From the NCBI RefSeq assembly GCF_003665065.1, contig NZ_RCHR01000003.1, positions 62,001 through 126,000 on the forward strand: a stretch of 64,000 nt of DNA, in the 5' to 3' direction. How positions within the stretch are numbered: position 1 is the first letter of the stretch; every line of letters begins with the position of its first letter. The position numbers and the translations under genes were made by a program. The notes beneath the pieces are model-generated. The model was not told the DNA's origin, did no database searches, and saw nothing but the letters and a program-made list of their open reading frames with translations. Origin of the DNA: Oceanobacillus piezotolerans. GTDB lineage: Bacteria; Bacillota; Bacilli; Bacillales; Amphibacillaceae. Below are positions 48,479-58,256 of the stretch, one piece after another.

Positions 48479-49306
48479 ATGAAAAAGTTGGCATTGGGAA
48501 TTATTTTACTATTAATTACTGGATTGTTAGTAGCTTGTGGTACAAAAGAAGATAATAATAACGCTGCTACAGATGAATCAACCAAAACAAATGGATCTGG
48601 AAATCTATATGATAAAGTGATAGAAGAAGGCGTCCTTACGGTTGGAACTGAGGGGGTTTATGCTCCTTTTAGTTTCCATAATGAAGAGGGCGAGCTTACA
48701 GGTTATGATGTAGAGGTTATCAAGGAAGTTGCCAATCGTTTGGGAGTGGAAGTCGATTTTCAAGAAACGCAGTGGGATTCTATGTTTGCAGGGCTCAACT
48801 CTGAACGATTTGATTTAATTGCAAATCAAGTTGGCATCAATGAGGAACGCTTAGAGAATTATGATTTCTCTATACCTTATACGTACTCGTCTGCGGTAGT
48901 AGTTGTACCTGCCGATAATGAGGACATTACTTCGTTTGAAGATTTAGAAGGGAAACAATCCGCACAGTCATTAACAAGTAATTATGGTTCCATCGCTGAA
49001 GAAAATGGTGCTGAGCTTGTTGGAGTTGAAGGTCTTTCACAAGCAATTGAATTAATAAAACAAGGCCGTGCGGATGTAACTGTTAATGATAAATTGGCTG
49101 TCTTAGATTATATCAAACAGCAAGGTGATGAAAGCATTAAAGTAGTTGCTGAAGCAGATGAACACTCAGAAATGGCATTTACGTTCAACAAAGGAAATGA
49201 GGAGTTAGTGGAAGCTGTCAATGAACAATTAGAAGCAATGTTAGAAGACGGAACTTTAGCTGAAATTTCCGAAGAGTGGTTTGGTGAAGATGTATCCATT
49301 AAATAA
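48479..49306 (+). CDS. tcyA: polar amino-acid/cystine-type ABC transporter binding lipoprotein
   Basis: 275 residues. The signal ends in a lipobox LLVACG (Cys near 20). The family 3 solute-binding domain follows (VLTVGTEGVYAPFSFHNEEGELTGYDVEVIKEVA, NQVGINEERLENYDFSIPYTYSSAVVVV). With the next two genes it forms a complete importer. The TcyABC (L-cystine) name is based on overall layout and sequence style; glutamine or other polar amino acids remain possible. Confidence 0.82.
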   Translation: MKKLALGIILLLITGLLVACGTKEDNNNAATDESTKTNGSGNLYDKVIEEGVLTVGTEGVYAPFSFHNEEGELTGYDVEVIKEVANRLGVEVDFQETQWDSMFAGLNSERFDLIANQVGINEERLENYDFSIPYTYSSAVVVVPADNEDITSFEDLEGKQSAQSLTSNYGSIAEENGAELVGVEGLSQAIELIKQGRADVTVNDKLAVLDYIKQQGDESIKVVAEADEHSEMAFTFNKGNEELVEAVNEQLEAMLEDGTLAEISEEWFGEDVSIK

Positions 49307-49994
49307 TAAGCTATTTACGATTACAGCCAATATGGAAGGATGGGAGTTATTTTCTAACTCTCTTCTTCCTATGATTACAGGAGCCATCCAGGCTACAATA
49401 CCACTTACGTTAATTTCATTTATACTTGGTTTGGTCGTAGCGTTATTAACAGCTATGATGCGTCTTTCGAAATCGAGCCTGTTTAGAGTGCCAGCTGCTA
49501 TATATGTATCTGCAGTTCGCGGAACGCCATTATTGGTGCAATTATTTATTATCTTTTATGGACTGCCGAGTATTGGTGTGACGATTGACCCTTTTCCAAG
49601 CGCAGTTATAGCTTTTACATTAAATGTCGGAGCATATGCTTCGGAAATCATCCGAGCATCCATTCTTTCTATTCCTAAAGGACAATGGGAGGCGGCATTT
49701 ACGATTGGAATGTCAAAAGGGACTGCACTCAGAAGAATTATTTTACCTCAGGCGGCCAGAGTTTCTGTCCCGCCGCTATCAAACTCATTTATTAGTTTGG
49801 TGAAGGATACATCTCTTGCTTCGTTAATTCTTGTTGCCGAACTGTTTCGAAAAGCTCAGGAAATAGCGGCTAGAACCTATGATTTCTTACTGCTTTACGT
49901 AGAGGCGGCAATTATTTATTGGGTTATTTGCTTTATCTTATCCCTCGTTCAAGCAGCACTAGAGAGACGATTGGACCGCTTTGTTGCAAAGTAG
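49290..49994 (+). CDS. tcyB: polar amino-acid/cystine-type ABC transporter permease
   Basis: 235 residues with about five membrane helices. The HEQRO-type domain motif VRGTPLLVQLFIIFYGLP and the coupling loop EAAFTIGMSKGTALRRIILPQAARVSVPPLSNSFISLVKDTSLAS are clear. ATG 49290 lies inside the end of tcyA (17-base overlap), so translation is coupled. Confidence 0.85.
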   Translation: MYPLNNKLFTITANMEGWELFSNSLLPMITGAIQATIPLTLISFILGLVVALLTAMMRLSKSSLFRVPAAIYVSAVRGTPLLVQLFIIFYGLPSIGVTIDPFPSAVIAFTLNVGAYASEIIRASILSIPKGQWEAAFTIGMSKGTALRRIILPQAARVSVPPLSNSFISLVKDTSLASLILVAELFRKAQEIAARTYDFLLLYVEAAIIYWVICFILSLVQAALERRLDRFVAK

Positions 49995-50009
49995 AAAGGG
50001 GGAAGAGAA

Positions 50010-50759
50010 ATGTTTTTAACCATTAAAGGCTTAGCTAAATCATTTGGTGATAATAAAGTATTGAAAGGTATCGATGTAGAGGTGGAGAAAGGCCAGGTAT
50101 TATCCATAATCGGTCCATCTGGTTCCGGGAAAACAACTTTACTTCGATGTATAAATGCATTGGAACAGCCGGACAAAGGGATAATTACCTTTGATGATGG
50201 ATTTGAAATAAATTTTGAGAATAAAGTAAGTAAACAAAGTATCCAAAGTTTAAGAAGAAAGTCTGGAATGGTATTCCAGTCCTATAATCTTTTTCCACAT
50301 AAAACAGCATTGGAAAATGTAACAGAAGGTCCAATCATCGTTCAAAGGCGCAATTCCAAGGAAGTGAAGGACATAGCTGAAGGCCTGTTGGAGAAGGTGG
50401 GCTTAAAGGATAAAATGAACTTGTATCCACACCAACTATCAGGTGGTCAACAGCAGCGTGTAGGGATTGCTCGTGCACTGGCAATGGAGCCAGAATTAAT
50501 GCTATTTGATGAGCCAACTTCTGCGCTTGATCCAGAGCTGATTGGTGAGGTATTAAATGTTATGCGTGACCTTGTCAAAGAGGAATGGACGATGGTATTT
50601 GTAACTCATGAAATTCAATTTGCTGCAGATGTATCAGATAAAGTTATCTTTATGGATGGTGGGTATATCGTAGAACAAGGAACACCTAAAGAAGTATTAA
50701 AAGCGCCTAAAGAAGTAAGAACCCAACAATTTCTGCAAAGGGTGCTTAATCCATCATAA
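50010..50759 (+). CDS. tcyC: polar amino-acid/cystine-type ABC transporter ATPase
   Basis: 249 residues. Walker [16 protein letters not shown]-loop [18 protein letters not shown], signature [16 protein letters not shown], Walker [15 protein letters not shown] and VTHEIQFA. All point to the polar amino acid ATPase group. ATG follows AAAGGGGGAAGAG, 15 bases after the permease gene. A terminator closes the three-gene operon. Confidence 0.9.
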   Translation: MFLTIKGLAKSFGDNKVLKGIDVEVEKGQVLSIIGPSGSGKTTLLRCINALEQPDKGIITFDDGFEINFENKVSKQSIQSLRRKSGMVFQSYNLFPHKTALENVTEGPIIVQRRNSKEVKDIAEGLLEKVGLKDKMNLYPHQLSGGQQQRVGIARALAMEPELMLFDEPTSALDPELIGEVLNVMRDLVKEEWTMVFVTHEIQFAADVSDKVIFMDGGYIVEQGTPKEVLKAPKEVRTQQFLQRVLNPS

Positions 50760-50794
50760 ACCAGCATCTCCAATTTGGAGACTGGTTTTTTATT
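50756..50794 (+). terminator. terminator of the tcy-like operon
   Basis: AAACCAG-TCTCC pairs with GGAGA-CTGGTTTTTT around AATTT. Confidence 0.88.
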
Positions 50795-50870
50795 TCTTGC
50801 ATTTGAGATAGGTAGAGTTAAAATAACAATAAGTATGTTTTTTTACAAAGGGAAAAAGGGGCATTTTCTG

Positions 50871-51797
50871 ATGCAATCTAAGGTAATGGACACAATCCAA
50901 AAGCAAGTGATTACATTTCCTGGTGGAATGGGAGATGTTAATTCTTATTTAATAACAGGAGCGAATGGTTATACCATTATTGATACAGGAATGAAACTAA
51001 AGGAAGCAATCACTAGGTGGAAAGCTTTTATGGAGACGGGTGTAAAGGTGGAGAAGGTTGTCCTGACCCATACCCATGAGGACCACATTGGCCTGGCAAG
51101 CTGGTTTCAAGAGAAATATAGTATACCAATTGTTGTATCAAGATTAGGGTATCATGAGATGTCACGAACTGCGGAATTAACAGTAGAGGAATTTAATCAA
51201 TTTATTACGAAATTCGGTGGGCCAGAAGTTCCTGAGAAATATAAACAAGATCCCTCCATTTATACTTTTACTCCGGATGTGTTGTTTGAAGATAAGGAAG
51301 AAATAATGCTTGGCGATGAAAAATATGAAACAATTTGGACGCCAGGCCATGCATATGATCACTTCTGCTTTTATAATAGGGAATCAGAAATAATGATTGT
51401 AGGCGATCATATTTTAAAAGAATTATCTCCAGTTATAGGTTTATGGAATGCAGTAGAAAGAAATCCGCTTGAGGAATATTTTACATCACTTGAAAGAATA
51501 AAAGAGTATCCAGTAAAAGTTGCTCTTACAGGTCATGGGGAGAATATCGAACATTTCCAGCGAAGAATTAATGAAATTGAAGAAAGACATCATGAACGAC
51601 TGAAACAAGTGCTCGAATCGATAGAAAATCAGCCGAAAACAGCCCGAGAAATTTGCCAAGAAATATATGGGACAACAGATGTAATTATTCATTTGAGCTC
51701 CTTTATGGCAACGTTAACTAGATTAATTTACCTGGAATCATTGGGGAAAGCTGAACGCATCGAACAAAACGGTATTATTTCCTTCCAAGCTCTTTAG
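50871..51797 (+). CDS. metallo-beta-lactamase fold hydrolase
   Basis: 308 residues. The metal motif HTHEDHIG (HxHxDH) is near residue 67; later ligands are seen in WTPGHAYDH and IMIVGDHIL. The C-terminal part (about 230-308, ERHHERLKQVLESIENQPKTAREICQEIYG) looks like a winged-helix LACTB2-type domain. Such proteins hydrolyse thioesters or nucleic acids; no substrate is evident. I choose ATG 50871 after AAAAAGGGG. Confidence 0.85.
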   Translation: MQSKVMDTIQKQVITFPGGMGDVNSYLITGANGYTIIDTGMKLKEAITRWKAFMETGVKVEKVVLTHTHEDHIGLASWFQEKYSIPIVVSRLGYHEMSRTAELTVEEFNQFITKFGGPEVPEKYKQDPSIYTFTPDVLFEDKEEIMLGDEKYETIWTPGHAYDHFCFYNRESEIMIVGDHILKELSPVIGLWNAVERNPLEEYFTSLERIKEYPVKVALTGHGENIEHFQRRINEIEERHHERLKQVLESIENQPKTAREICQEIYGTTDVIIHLSSFMATLTRLIYLESLGKAERIEQNGIISFQAL

Positions 51798-51842
51798 GTA
51801 TAAAAGGCTAATATAAAAATAAGAAAAAGAGGAGAGGGAAGC

Positions 51843-52457
51843 GTGCAATTTGTAGCAATAGATTTTGAAACAGCGAATGAAAAACGATTTAGCCCATGTT
51901 CCATTGGTGTGGTAGTTGCGAATGAAAAAGAAATTGTAGATGAGTTTTATAGTTTAATTAATCCAATGCAGGCTTTTCATTCTTATAATACTTATATACA
52001 TGGAATTCATGAACAAGACGTGATGGATGCTCCCACCTTTACTGAACTTTGGCCAACATTACAGCGTTATTTTTCTAATAATCTTGTTGTTGCACACAAT
52101 GCCAGCTTTGATATGAGCGTAATTAGACATACGTTAGATTACAATAAGCTAGCTTATCCGGATATGGAATATCTGTGTACTGTAAAATTATCACAACAAG
52201 TCTGGCCAGAATTAGAGAATCATAAACTTGATACTCTTGCAGCGTATCATGGATTCGAATTAATTCACCATCATGCGTTAGAGGATGCTAGACTCGCAGC
52301 ACAGCTGGTTATTCAATCATTGCAAGACTCGCAGCTGGAATCCATAGATTCGATTCTAGAAAAATATCAAATGGTAAAAGGCCGTATTTATGAGCATGGC
52401 TATTATCCACCGAAGTTAAAACAGGTAAAAAGAAAGAAAAAATTGTATTTAAGATAA
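51843..52457 (+). CDS. DEDD-type 3'-5' exonuclease (DnaQ/PolC epsilon-like)
   Basis: 204 residues starting at GTG after GAGAGGGAAG. Exo motifs are VAIDFETAN (DxE), VVAHNASFDMSVI (second Asp) and HHHALEDARLAAQL (His and last Asp), giving the DEDDh set. It is a single-domain exonuclease, not part of a polymerase. The C-terminal 40 residues (KGRIYEHGYYPPK..., basic) may bind nucleic acid. A repair or RNA-processing role is likely but not defined. Confidence 0.88.
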   Translation: MQFVAIDFETANEKRFSPCSIGVVVANEKEIVDEFYSLINPMQAFHSYNTYIHGIHEQDVMDAPTFTELWPTLQRYFSNNLVVAHNASFDMSVIRHTLDYNKLAYPDMEYLCTVKLSQQVWPELENHKLDTLAAYHGFELIHHHALEDARLAAQLVIQSLQDSQLESIDSILEKYQMVKGRIYEHGYYPPKLKQVKRKKKLYLR

Positions 52458-52849
52458 CGTGAATCTATAAAAAATGCGTACGAAATATCAAAAGTGGGCG
52501 AACTAAACGCAAAGTATTTAGGTTGCTTTAAGCTGAAATTAATGTTTATGTTCATGCTGAGAAGAGGATCATTCAGCAAAAGGAACATTCACTCGTTAAT
52601 TTCAGCCAACTGTAAATACCTGTATGACGTGAAACATACCGTTAGCAAACGTGGAGATACCCGCAGCGTGTCAGCTATATCCGCAGCAAATTGTTAAATA
52701 CTTTACCTTAATCACTTTAGTCCTCGTCACAGAAATTACTGTGCAATATCAATCATACCCCACGCCATAGACTATTTTAACGACAGTCTACCTGAAAAAA
52801 TCAGTTTGTGTCACTTGCTAACTCCTAATGTTTGAATTAATATAAAATT
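52458..52849. other. gene-free stretch, no recognised feature
   Basis: About 390 bases. Short inverted pieces (CACAGAAATTACTGTG near 52728) occur, but there is no convincing gene, terminator with T-run, or RNA motif. The weak frames present lack a ribosome site and normal composition. Confidence 0.5.
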
Positions 52850-52873
52850 ATGAAATCTAAGGGAGGAAAGCAA

Positions 52874-54466
52874 ATGGAAGCGAATATTCAAGAAACTATA
52901 AGCAGAATGATTGGACGTGCTAATCGAAATACGTTAGGAGATTTATTGGAAAGAACGAAAGAACGATATCCTAACAAAAATGCAATCGCTTACAAAGGGA
53001 AAAGGCTTACGTACGCAGAACTTGATAATTTAGTAAACCAAACAGCACGTGGCTTACTTTCGGATGGTGTTAAAAAAGGCGATATGCTTACAGTCATGTC
53101 CAAGAACAGTTTGGATTTTGTTATTATTAATTTTGCTTTGGCAAGAATAGGGGCTGTAATGATTCCAATTAATTACATGCTGACTCCCTCCGACATACAT
53201 TATATTCTTGAACATGCAGGTGTGACAGGACTATTTGCTTCGAAGGAATTTATTCCAGTACTTCAGGAAGCCTCTCAAAACATGAATATTCCATATCGCT
53301 ATTTAATGGACGCAGTAGATGAGATAGATGAACGTGCCTGGAGACCCTTATCTCAAATAAGAGATGGACAGTCTGTATATGAGATAGAAACAGATATCTC
53401 TGATGATGATTTAGCACATGTTCTTTACACAAGTGGTACAGAATCAAGACCAAAGGGTGTCATGTTATCCCATAGAAATATCATCAGTGAATATGTAAGT
53501 ACGGTTGTAGATGCTCAAATAGAAGCTGAAGATATTGCTGTACACGCGCTGCCTCTCTATCACAGTGCACAATTGCACGTGTTCTTGGGCCCAAGTATCT
53601 ATGTTGGTTCTAGCGGAGTTATATTAGAAGCAGCAACTCCAGAGGCCATATTAAAAACGGTAGAAGAAGAAAAAGTAACATCCTTATTTTGTCCACCTAC
53701 AGTTTGGATTGGATTACTTCGCCATCCTGATTTTGATCAAAGAGATTTATCTTCATTGAAAAAGGGATACTATGGTGCAGCGATTATGCCAAGGGAGATT
53801 ATCAAAGAGTTGAGTGAGAGACTTCCTAATATGGGGCTTTGGAATTGCTATGGACAAACAGAGGTTGCCCCATTAGTTACTGTTCTAAAGCCAAAGGATC
53901 AGCTCAGGAAGCTTGGTTCAGCTGGAACAACAGTCCTGAACGTACAAACGAGGATTGTAGATAATCAAGATAAGGAAGTGCCTAGAGGAGAAATTGGTGA
54001 AATTGTACATCGTACTCCCCATGCGATGAATGGTTATTTACATGAACCAGAAAAGACTGCAGAGGCATTTAAAAATGGCTGGTTTCACAGTGGAGATTTA
54101 GGTGTGATGGATGAGGAAGGCTATATTACCATTATCGACCGGAAGAAGGACATGATTAATACGGGTGGAGTGAATGTTTCCAGTAGAGAAGTCGAAGAAG
54201 TTATTTATCAACTAAAGGATGTCTCAGAGGTTGCAGTAATCGGAACCCCTGATGCGTACTGGATTGAGGCGGTAACCGCTATAGTTGTGCCGAAGAAAGG
54301 AACAGATTTAACTCAAGAAGCAGTTTTGGAGTTTTGTAAGGATAAGTTGTCTAAATTTAAAATTCCAAAGCGCGTCGAAATAACCGATGAATTACCGAAA
54401 AATCCAAGTGGAAAAGTACTAAAACGAGCATTAAGAGATCGCTATGATAATAAAGCTTTAGAGTAA
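52874..54466 (+). CDS. acyl-CoA synthetase / AMP-dependent ligase
   Basis: 530 residues. The adenylation core motif is VLYTSGTESRPKGVMLSHRN (near 180). NCYGQTEVAPLV and the hinge GWFHSGDLGVMDEEGYITIIDRKKDMINTGGVNVSSREVE are complete, and the catalytic Lys is in KNPSGKVLKRALR. It activates a carboxylic acid, probably a fatty acid, to its CoA ester in the cytoplasm. ATG 52874 follows AAGGGAGGAAAG. A single gene with a strong terminator. Confidence 0.9.
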   Translation: MEANIQETISRMIGRANRNTLGDLLERTKERYPNKNAIAYKGKRLTYAELDNLVNQTARGLLSDGVKKGDMLTVMSKNSLDFVIINFALARIGAVMIPINYMLTPSDIHYILEHAGVTGLFASKEFIPVLQEASQNMNIPYRYLMDAVDEIDERAWRPLSQIRDGQSVYEIETDISDDDLAHVLYTSGTESRPKGVMLSHRNIISEYVSTVVDAQIEAEDIAVHALPLYHSAQLHVFLGPSIYVGSSGVILEAATPEAILKTVEEEKVTSLFCPPTVWIGLLRHPDFDQRDLSSLKKGYYGAAIMPREIIKELSERLPNMGLWNCYGQTEVAPLVTVLKPKDQLRKLGSAGTTVLNVQTRIVDNQDKEVPRGEIGEIVHRTPHAMNGYLHEPEKTAEAFKNGWFHSGDLGVMDEEGYITIIDRKKDMINTGGVNVSSREVEEVIYQLKDVSEVAVIGTPDAYWIEAVTAIVVPKKGTDLTQEAVLEFCKDKLSKFKIPKRVEITDELPKNPSGKVLKRALRDRYDNKALE

Positions 54467-54504
54467 TATGCTCTGGCTGACATAAATCTTTATATAAAGT
54501 AAAT

Positions 54505-54557
54505 CCGAGCTACTTCAGAATCGAAAGGAAGAATTCTGAAGTAGTTCGACTTTTTTA
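54505..54557 (+). terminator. terminator after the acyl-CoA ligase gene
   Basis: GAGCTACTTCAGAAT pairs with ATTCTGAAGTAGTTC, then CGACTTTTTT. Confidence 0.88.
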
Positions 54558-54629
54558 CAATGATATCTTAGTCCATCTCTTAGCATAGATAGTCACTTCT
54601 TAGAAATAATAACAGTAGGAGGTGGAATG

Positions 54630-54770
54630 ATGAGTCAAAAAAATAATAACTACAGTAAAAAAAGAGTGACTTCCAGTATAAATCCACAAGGCTTAACAGA
54701 AGATGAGGCGTATCAAAACCCAAAATCACAATTAGAGCAACGAGCGAAGAAGAAAAACACAAAGATTTAA
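54630..54770 (+). CDS. sspL: small acid-soluble spore protein L (SspL)
   Basis: 46 residues (47 if the ATG just before is used), after TAGGAGGTGG. The core VTSSINPQGLTE...NPKSQLEQRAKKKNTK lines up with B. subtilis SspL (VTPQG, DPKTELEERAKKSNTK). Minor spore proteins of this type are made in the forespore. Too short for many gene callers. This is a direct sign that the organism sporulates. Confidence 0.85.
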   Translation: MSQKNNNYSKKRVTSSINPQGLTEDEAYQNPKSQLEQRAKKKNTKI

Positions 54771-54788
54771 ATATTGAGGTGAATAATC

Positions 54789-55037
54789 ATCGATAAGACA
54801 TTAAGATATTTACGAGAGTCACTCTCTAATTACAGTGAGAATGAGGTTTGCAGGCAGATACTAGAAAAATTAAGAGCTAATCAATATGCAGGTGAAAAAC
54901 AATTTGTAGATGACCTTAGTGAGTCTGAGATGGAATACTTAGATAATGTTTTAGACAATGAATTGAACTATGCAAAAAACGTGGAGAATGATTTACGTGT
55001 TCAAGAGCTAACAGAAGTTTACGAATTATTGTTTTAG
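54789..55037 (+). CDS. small acidic protein with non-canonical start (ATC)
   Basis: An 82-residue frame (IDKTLRYLRESLSNYSENEV...ELTEVYELLF) with normal protein composition, acidic and helical. The in-frame stop at 54780-54782 lies just upstream. The only codons between it and the body are ATA, ATC, ATC. GAGGTG at 54776-54781 is 4-7 bases ahead of the two ATC codons. Either translation starts at ATC or a base error hides a normal start. It lies 18 bases after sspL and could be forespore expressed. The family is not identified. Confidence 0.55.
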   Translation: MDKTLRYLRESLSNYSENEVCRQILEKLRANQYAGEKQFVDDLSESEMEYLDNVLDNELNYAKNVENDLRVQELTEVYELLF

Positions 55038-55058
55038 TGAATTGGGAATAAATTCCTA

Positions 55059-55087
55059 TTGAAAATCTGTATCCAAATGTGTATTAT
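55059..55087 (+). promoter_or_regulatory. promoter of the 6S-like RNA
   Basis: TTGAAA (55059-55064), 17-base spacer, TATTAT (55082-55087), so transcription would start near 55094. Confidence 0.7.
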
Positions 55088-55093
55088 ATTACT

Positions 55094-55335
55094 ACAGGCT
55101 GCATTGTGCGTATTTAATTTAAGTTTTAACCTCTAATGAAATAATAGGGAGTTTTACATTGAAATCATAATGTCGGGCCGCCAAGAGCGGAAGACAGGAA
55201 GGTTTCTGCGAACACCCACTTGGTGAAGTGGTGGTTTAAAACTTTTTATTATATAAATACGGCATTGTGGCTCGTATATATACATAACAAAAACACAGAA
55301 GATCAGTTCCTTTTTGGACTGGTCTTTTTTTATGT
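55094..55335 (+). ncRNA. structured non-coding RNA, probable 6S RNA
   Basis: A promoter and a terminator (GATCAGTTCC / GGACTGGTC, T-run to about 55333) frame about 240 bases without a convincing gene. The two ends form a long interrupted helix: GCGTATTT with AAATACGG, and AAGTTTTAACC with GGTTTAAAACTT. An inner GC-rich hairpin region (CGGGCCGCCAAGAGCGG, CCCACTTGGTGAAGTGG) lies between open central loops. A long closing stem with central bulge and apical stem is the 6S design. The identity is inferred from shape and from remembered similarity in the apical part. Confidence 0.55.
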
Positions 55336-55423
55336 GATAACAAATCATAATATTAACCGATTATGTTTTTGTATTAATCAGATAATGATATCAATTGTAT
55401 ACTGGTAATAAAGGAGCCGATAA

Positions 55424-55795
55424 ATGATGGATAAATTTAAGTATACAGATATTGACCATGTACAATTAGCCGCGCCTATTGGAGCAGAAGAAAAAGCACG
55501 TGCATTTTACCAAGCTATTCTTGGGTTCCAAGAGATAGAAAAACCGCCACTACTGCGAAGAAATGGAGGGGTCTGGTTTAAGGCTGGAAATGTAGAAATT
55601 CATGTTGGTGTGGAACCTTCCTTTACCCCTGCAAAAAAGGCTCACCCAGCAATCCAAGTGAAGCGTTTAGATGCATTAATGGAACATCTAAAAGAAAGCG
55701 AAATAGAAATAACAGTAGATAATAAAATACCAAGTGTCAACCGTTTCTATGTTATGGATCCTTTTGGTAATCGGTTAGAATTTCTAGAAAGATGA
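55424..55795 (+). CDS. VOC-family glyoxalase-like protein
   Basis: 123 residues (ATG 55424, or ATG one codon later) after AAAGGAGCC. IDHVQLAAPIGAEEKARAFYQAILGFQEIEKPP and the last module FYVMDPFGNRLEFLER fit YwbC/glyoxalase-like VOC proteins. The final Glu of RLEFL can be a metal ligand. The substrate is unknown. Confidence 0.82.
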   Translation: MMDKFKYTDIDHVQLAAPIGAEEKARAFYQAILGFQEIEKPPLLRRNGGVWFKAGNVEIHVGVEPSFTPAKKAHPAIQVKRLDALMEHLKESEIEITVDNKIPSVNRFYVMDPFGNRLEFLER

Positions 55796-55993
55796 TTTGC
55801 TTAATCTCTCCTTGTGAAGGCAATAGTTCTATGGGAATAAAAGAAAACTTCACTGAGTAAAGGTAATTTACAAAATGGGAATATTTGCTAGTTGCAACAG
55901 AAATTAAGATTTTGTATACTAAAAACACGAATATTCCACTAGAATAATGGTTAAATCCAAATTATCGGAATGATTTTTTATCTAATGTACGGG

Positions 55994-56021
55994 TTGTAAT
56001 TATATGTGTACGTGCTATACT
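55994..56021 (+). promoter_or_regulatory. promoter of xpt-pbuX
   Basis: TTGTAA (55994-55999), 16-base spacer, TATACT (56016-56021), about 25 bases ahead of the riboswitch. The 55796-55993 stretch holds no other recognised feature. Confidence 0.65.
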
Positions 56022-56046
56022 AGTTTCAACCAAACAAAAGAATACG

Positions 56047-56829
<783 letters not shown>

Positions 56830-58116
56830 ATGAAAACAGCAGCATTAGGATTACAGCACGTACTTGCAATGTATGCAGGAGCAATTCTTGTACCACTTAT
56901 CGTTGGAGGAGCTTTAGGTTTAACACCAGAGCAACTTACCTATCTAGTTGCGATTGATATTTTTATGTGTGGGGTTGCTACCCTTCTGCAAATCGTTAGT
57001 AATAGATTCTTTGGAATTGGATTACCAGTAGTTCTTGGGTGTACGTTCACTGCTGTGGGGCCGATGATTGCAATTGGAGGAGAGTACGGGATTTCAGCTA
57101 TATATGGTTCCATTATCGTTTCTGGATTAATTATTTTTCTAATTGCTGGTTTCTTCGGTAAGCTCGTCCGTTTCTTTCCACCGATCGTAACAGGTACAGT
57201 GGTTACCATTATCGGGATTACGCTTATCCCTGTGGCAATTAACAACTTAGGTGGTGGTCAAGGAGCACCAGACTTTGGATCTGTTCAAAACATTACATTG
57301 GGATTTGGTACACTCATTTTAATTGTATTGATTTACCGATTTTCTAAAGGCTTCATGCGTTCGATTTCAATTCTTCTTGGTTTAATCTTAGGCACTGTTG
57401 CTGCAGTATTTATGGGTAGAGTAGATTTTACAGCGGTTGGGGAAGCTTCTTATTTCCATCTTATTCAGCCATTTTACTTCGGAACTCCAACATTCCATTG
57501 GTCTGCGATTATTACAATGACGTTAGTTGCAATGGTTTCATTAGTAGAATCGACAGGTGTTTATTTTGCTGTAAGTGATATGACAGAGAAGAAATTAACG
57601 GAGAAAGATCTTGCAAAAGGTTATCGTGCAGAAGGGCTTGCCGTATTTATAGGCGGTATATTCAATGCATTTCAATACACAGCTTTCTCACAGAATGTTG
57701 GATTACTGCAAATGTCAGGTGTGAAATCGCGCAAGGTAATCGCAGTTGCAGGATTTATGCTTGTAGGATTAGGGCTAGTACCTAAAATTGCTGCCATTAC
57801 TACCATTATACCTACTTCTGTATTAGGGGGTGCCATGATTGCGATGTTTGGAATGGTGATCTCTCAAGGGATTAAAATGTTAAGTAGTGAAATTGGAAAA
57901 GCACCCGGGAATTCGATGATTATTGCTTGCTCTGTTGGAATGGGGTTAGGTGTTACTGTCGTTCCTGAAATATTTGCTGTATTGCCAACCGGTATTCAAA
58001 TTTTAACTAGTAATGGAATTGTAGCAGGAAGTATGACAGCTATCGTGCTTAATATTATTTTCAACATGATTCCAGAAAGAAAACCTGTTGTTGTATTACA
58101 AGAAAAAGAAGCATAA
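56830..58116 (+). CDS. pbuX: xanthine permease
   Basis: 428 residues of the NCS2 nucleobase:cation family, with about 12-14 hydrophobic segments. LGLQHVLAMYAGAILVPLIVGGALG at the start and GGIFNAFQYTAFSQNVGLLQMSGVKSRKV (NCS2 signature region) are evident. The start codon follows the xpt stop directly after GGAGGAGAAATAG. It imports xanthine for Xpt. Confidence 0.94.
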   Translation: MKTAALGLQHVLAMYAGAILVPLIVGGALGLTPEQLTYLVAIDIFMCGVATLLQIVSNRFFGIGLPVVLGCTFTAVGPMIAIGGEYGISAIYGSIIVSGLIIFLIAGFFGKLVRFFPPIVTGTVVTIIGITLIPVAINNLGGGQGAPDFGSVQNITLGFGTLILIVLIYRFSKGFMRSISILLGLILGTVAAVFMGRVDFTAVGEASYFHLIQPFYFGTPTFHWSAIITMTLVAMVSLVESTGVYFAVSDMTEKKLTEKDLAKGYRAEGLAVFIGGIFNAFQYTAFSQNVGLLQMSGVKSRKVIAVAGFMLVGLGLVPKIAAITTIIPTSVLGGAMIAMFGMVISQGIKMLSSEIGKAPGNSMIIACSVGMGLGVTVVPEIFAVLPTGIQILTSNGIVAGSMTAIVLNIIFNMIPERKPVVVLQEKEA

Positions 58117-58146
58117 TTAATGCAAAGAATTATTAAAGTATAAAAA

Positions 58147-58200
58147 GTCCGTCGGTGGAGATTTAATTCTCGCATCTCAGGCATGCGATCCGCCGGCGGA
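58147..58200. other. GC-rich palindromic hairpin after pbuX
   Basis: TCCGTCGGTGGA and TCCGCCGGCGGA pair over 12 bases with two G-T type mismatches; inside are GAGATTTAATTCTC and GCATCTCAGGCATGC. It lies between convergent genes. There is no T-run on the + side, so it may be a repeat rather than a plain terminator. Confidence 0.5.
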
Positions 58201-58256
58201 AAATATAATATATGTAATAGAAATATTCTTAGATTCTGTAATCCTCTACAATGTAA

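Noticed and set aside
52494..52697. 67-codon frame in the gap before the acyl-CoA ligase
   Set aside because: No ribosome site and no recognisable family; likely chance.
55220..55408. 62-codon frame after the 6S-like RNA
   Set aside because: No ribosome site; it spans the RNA closing stem and the terminator.
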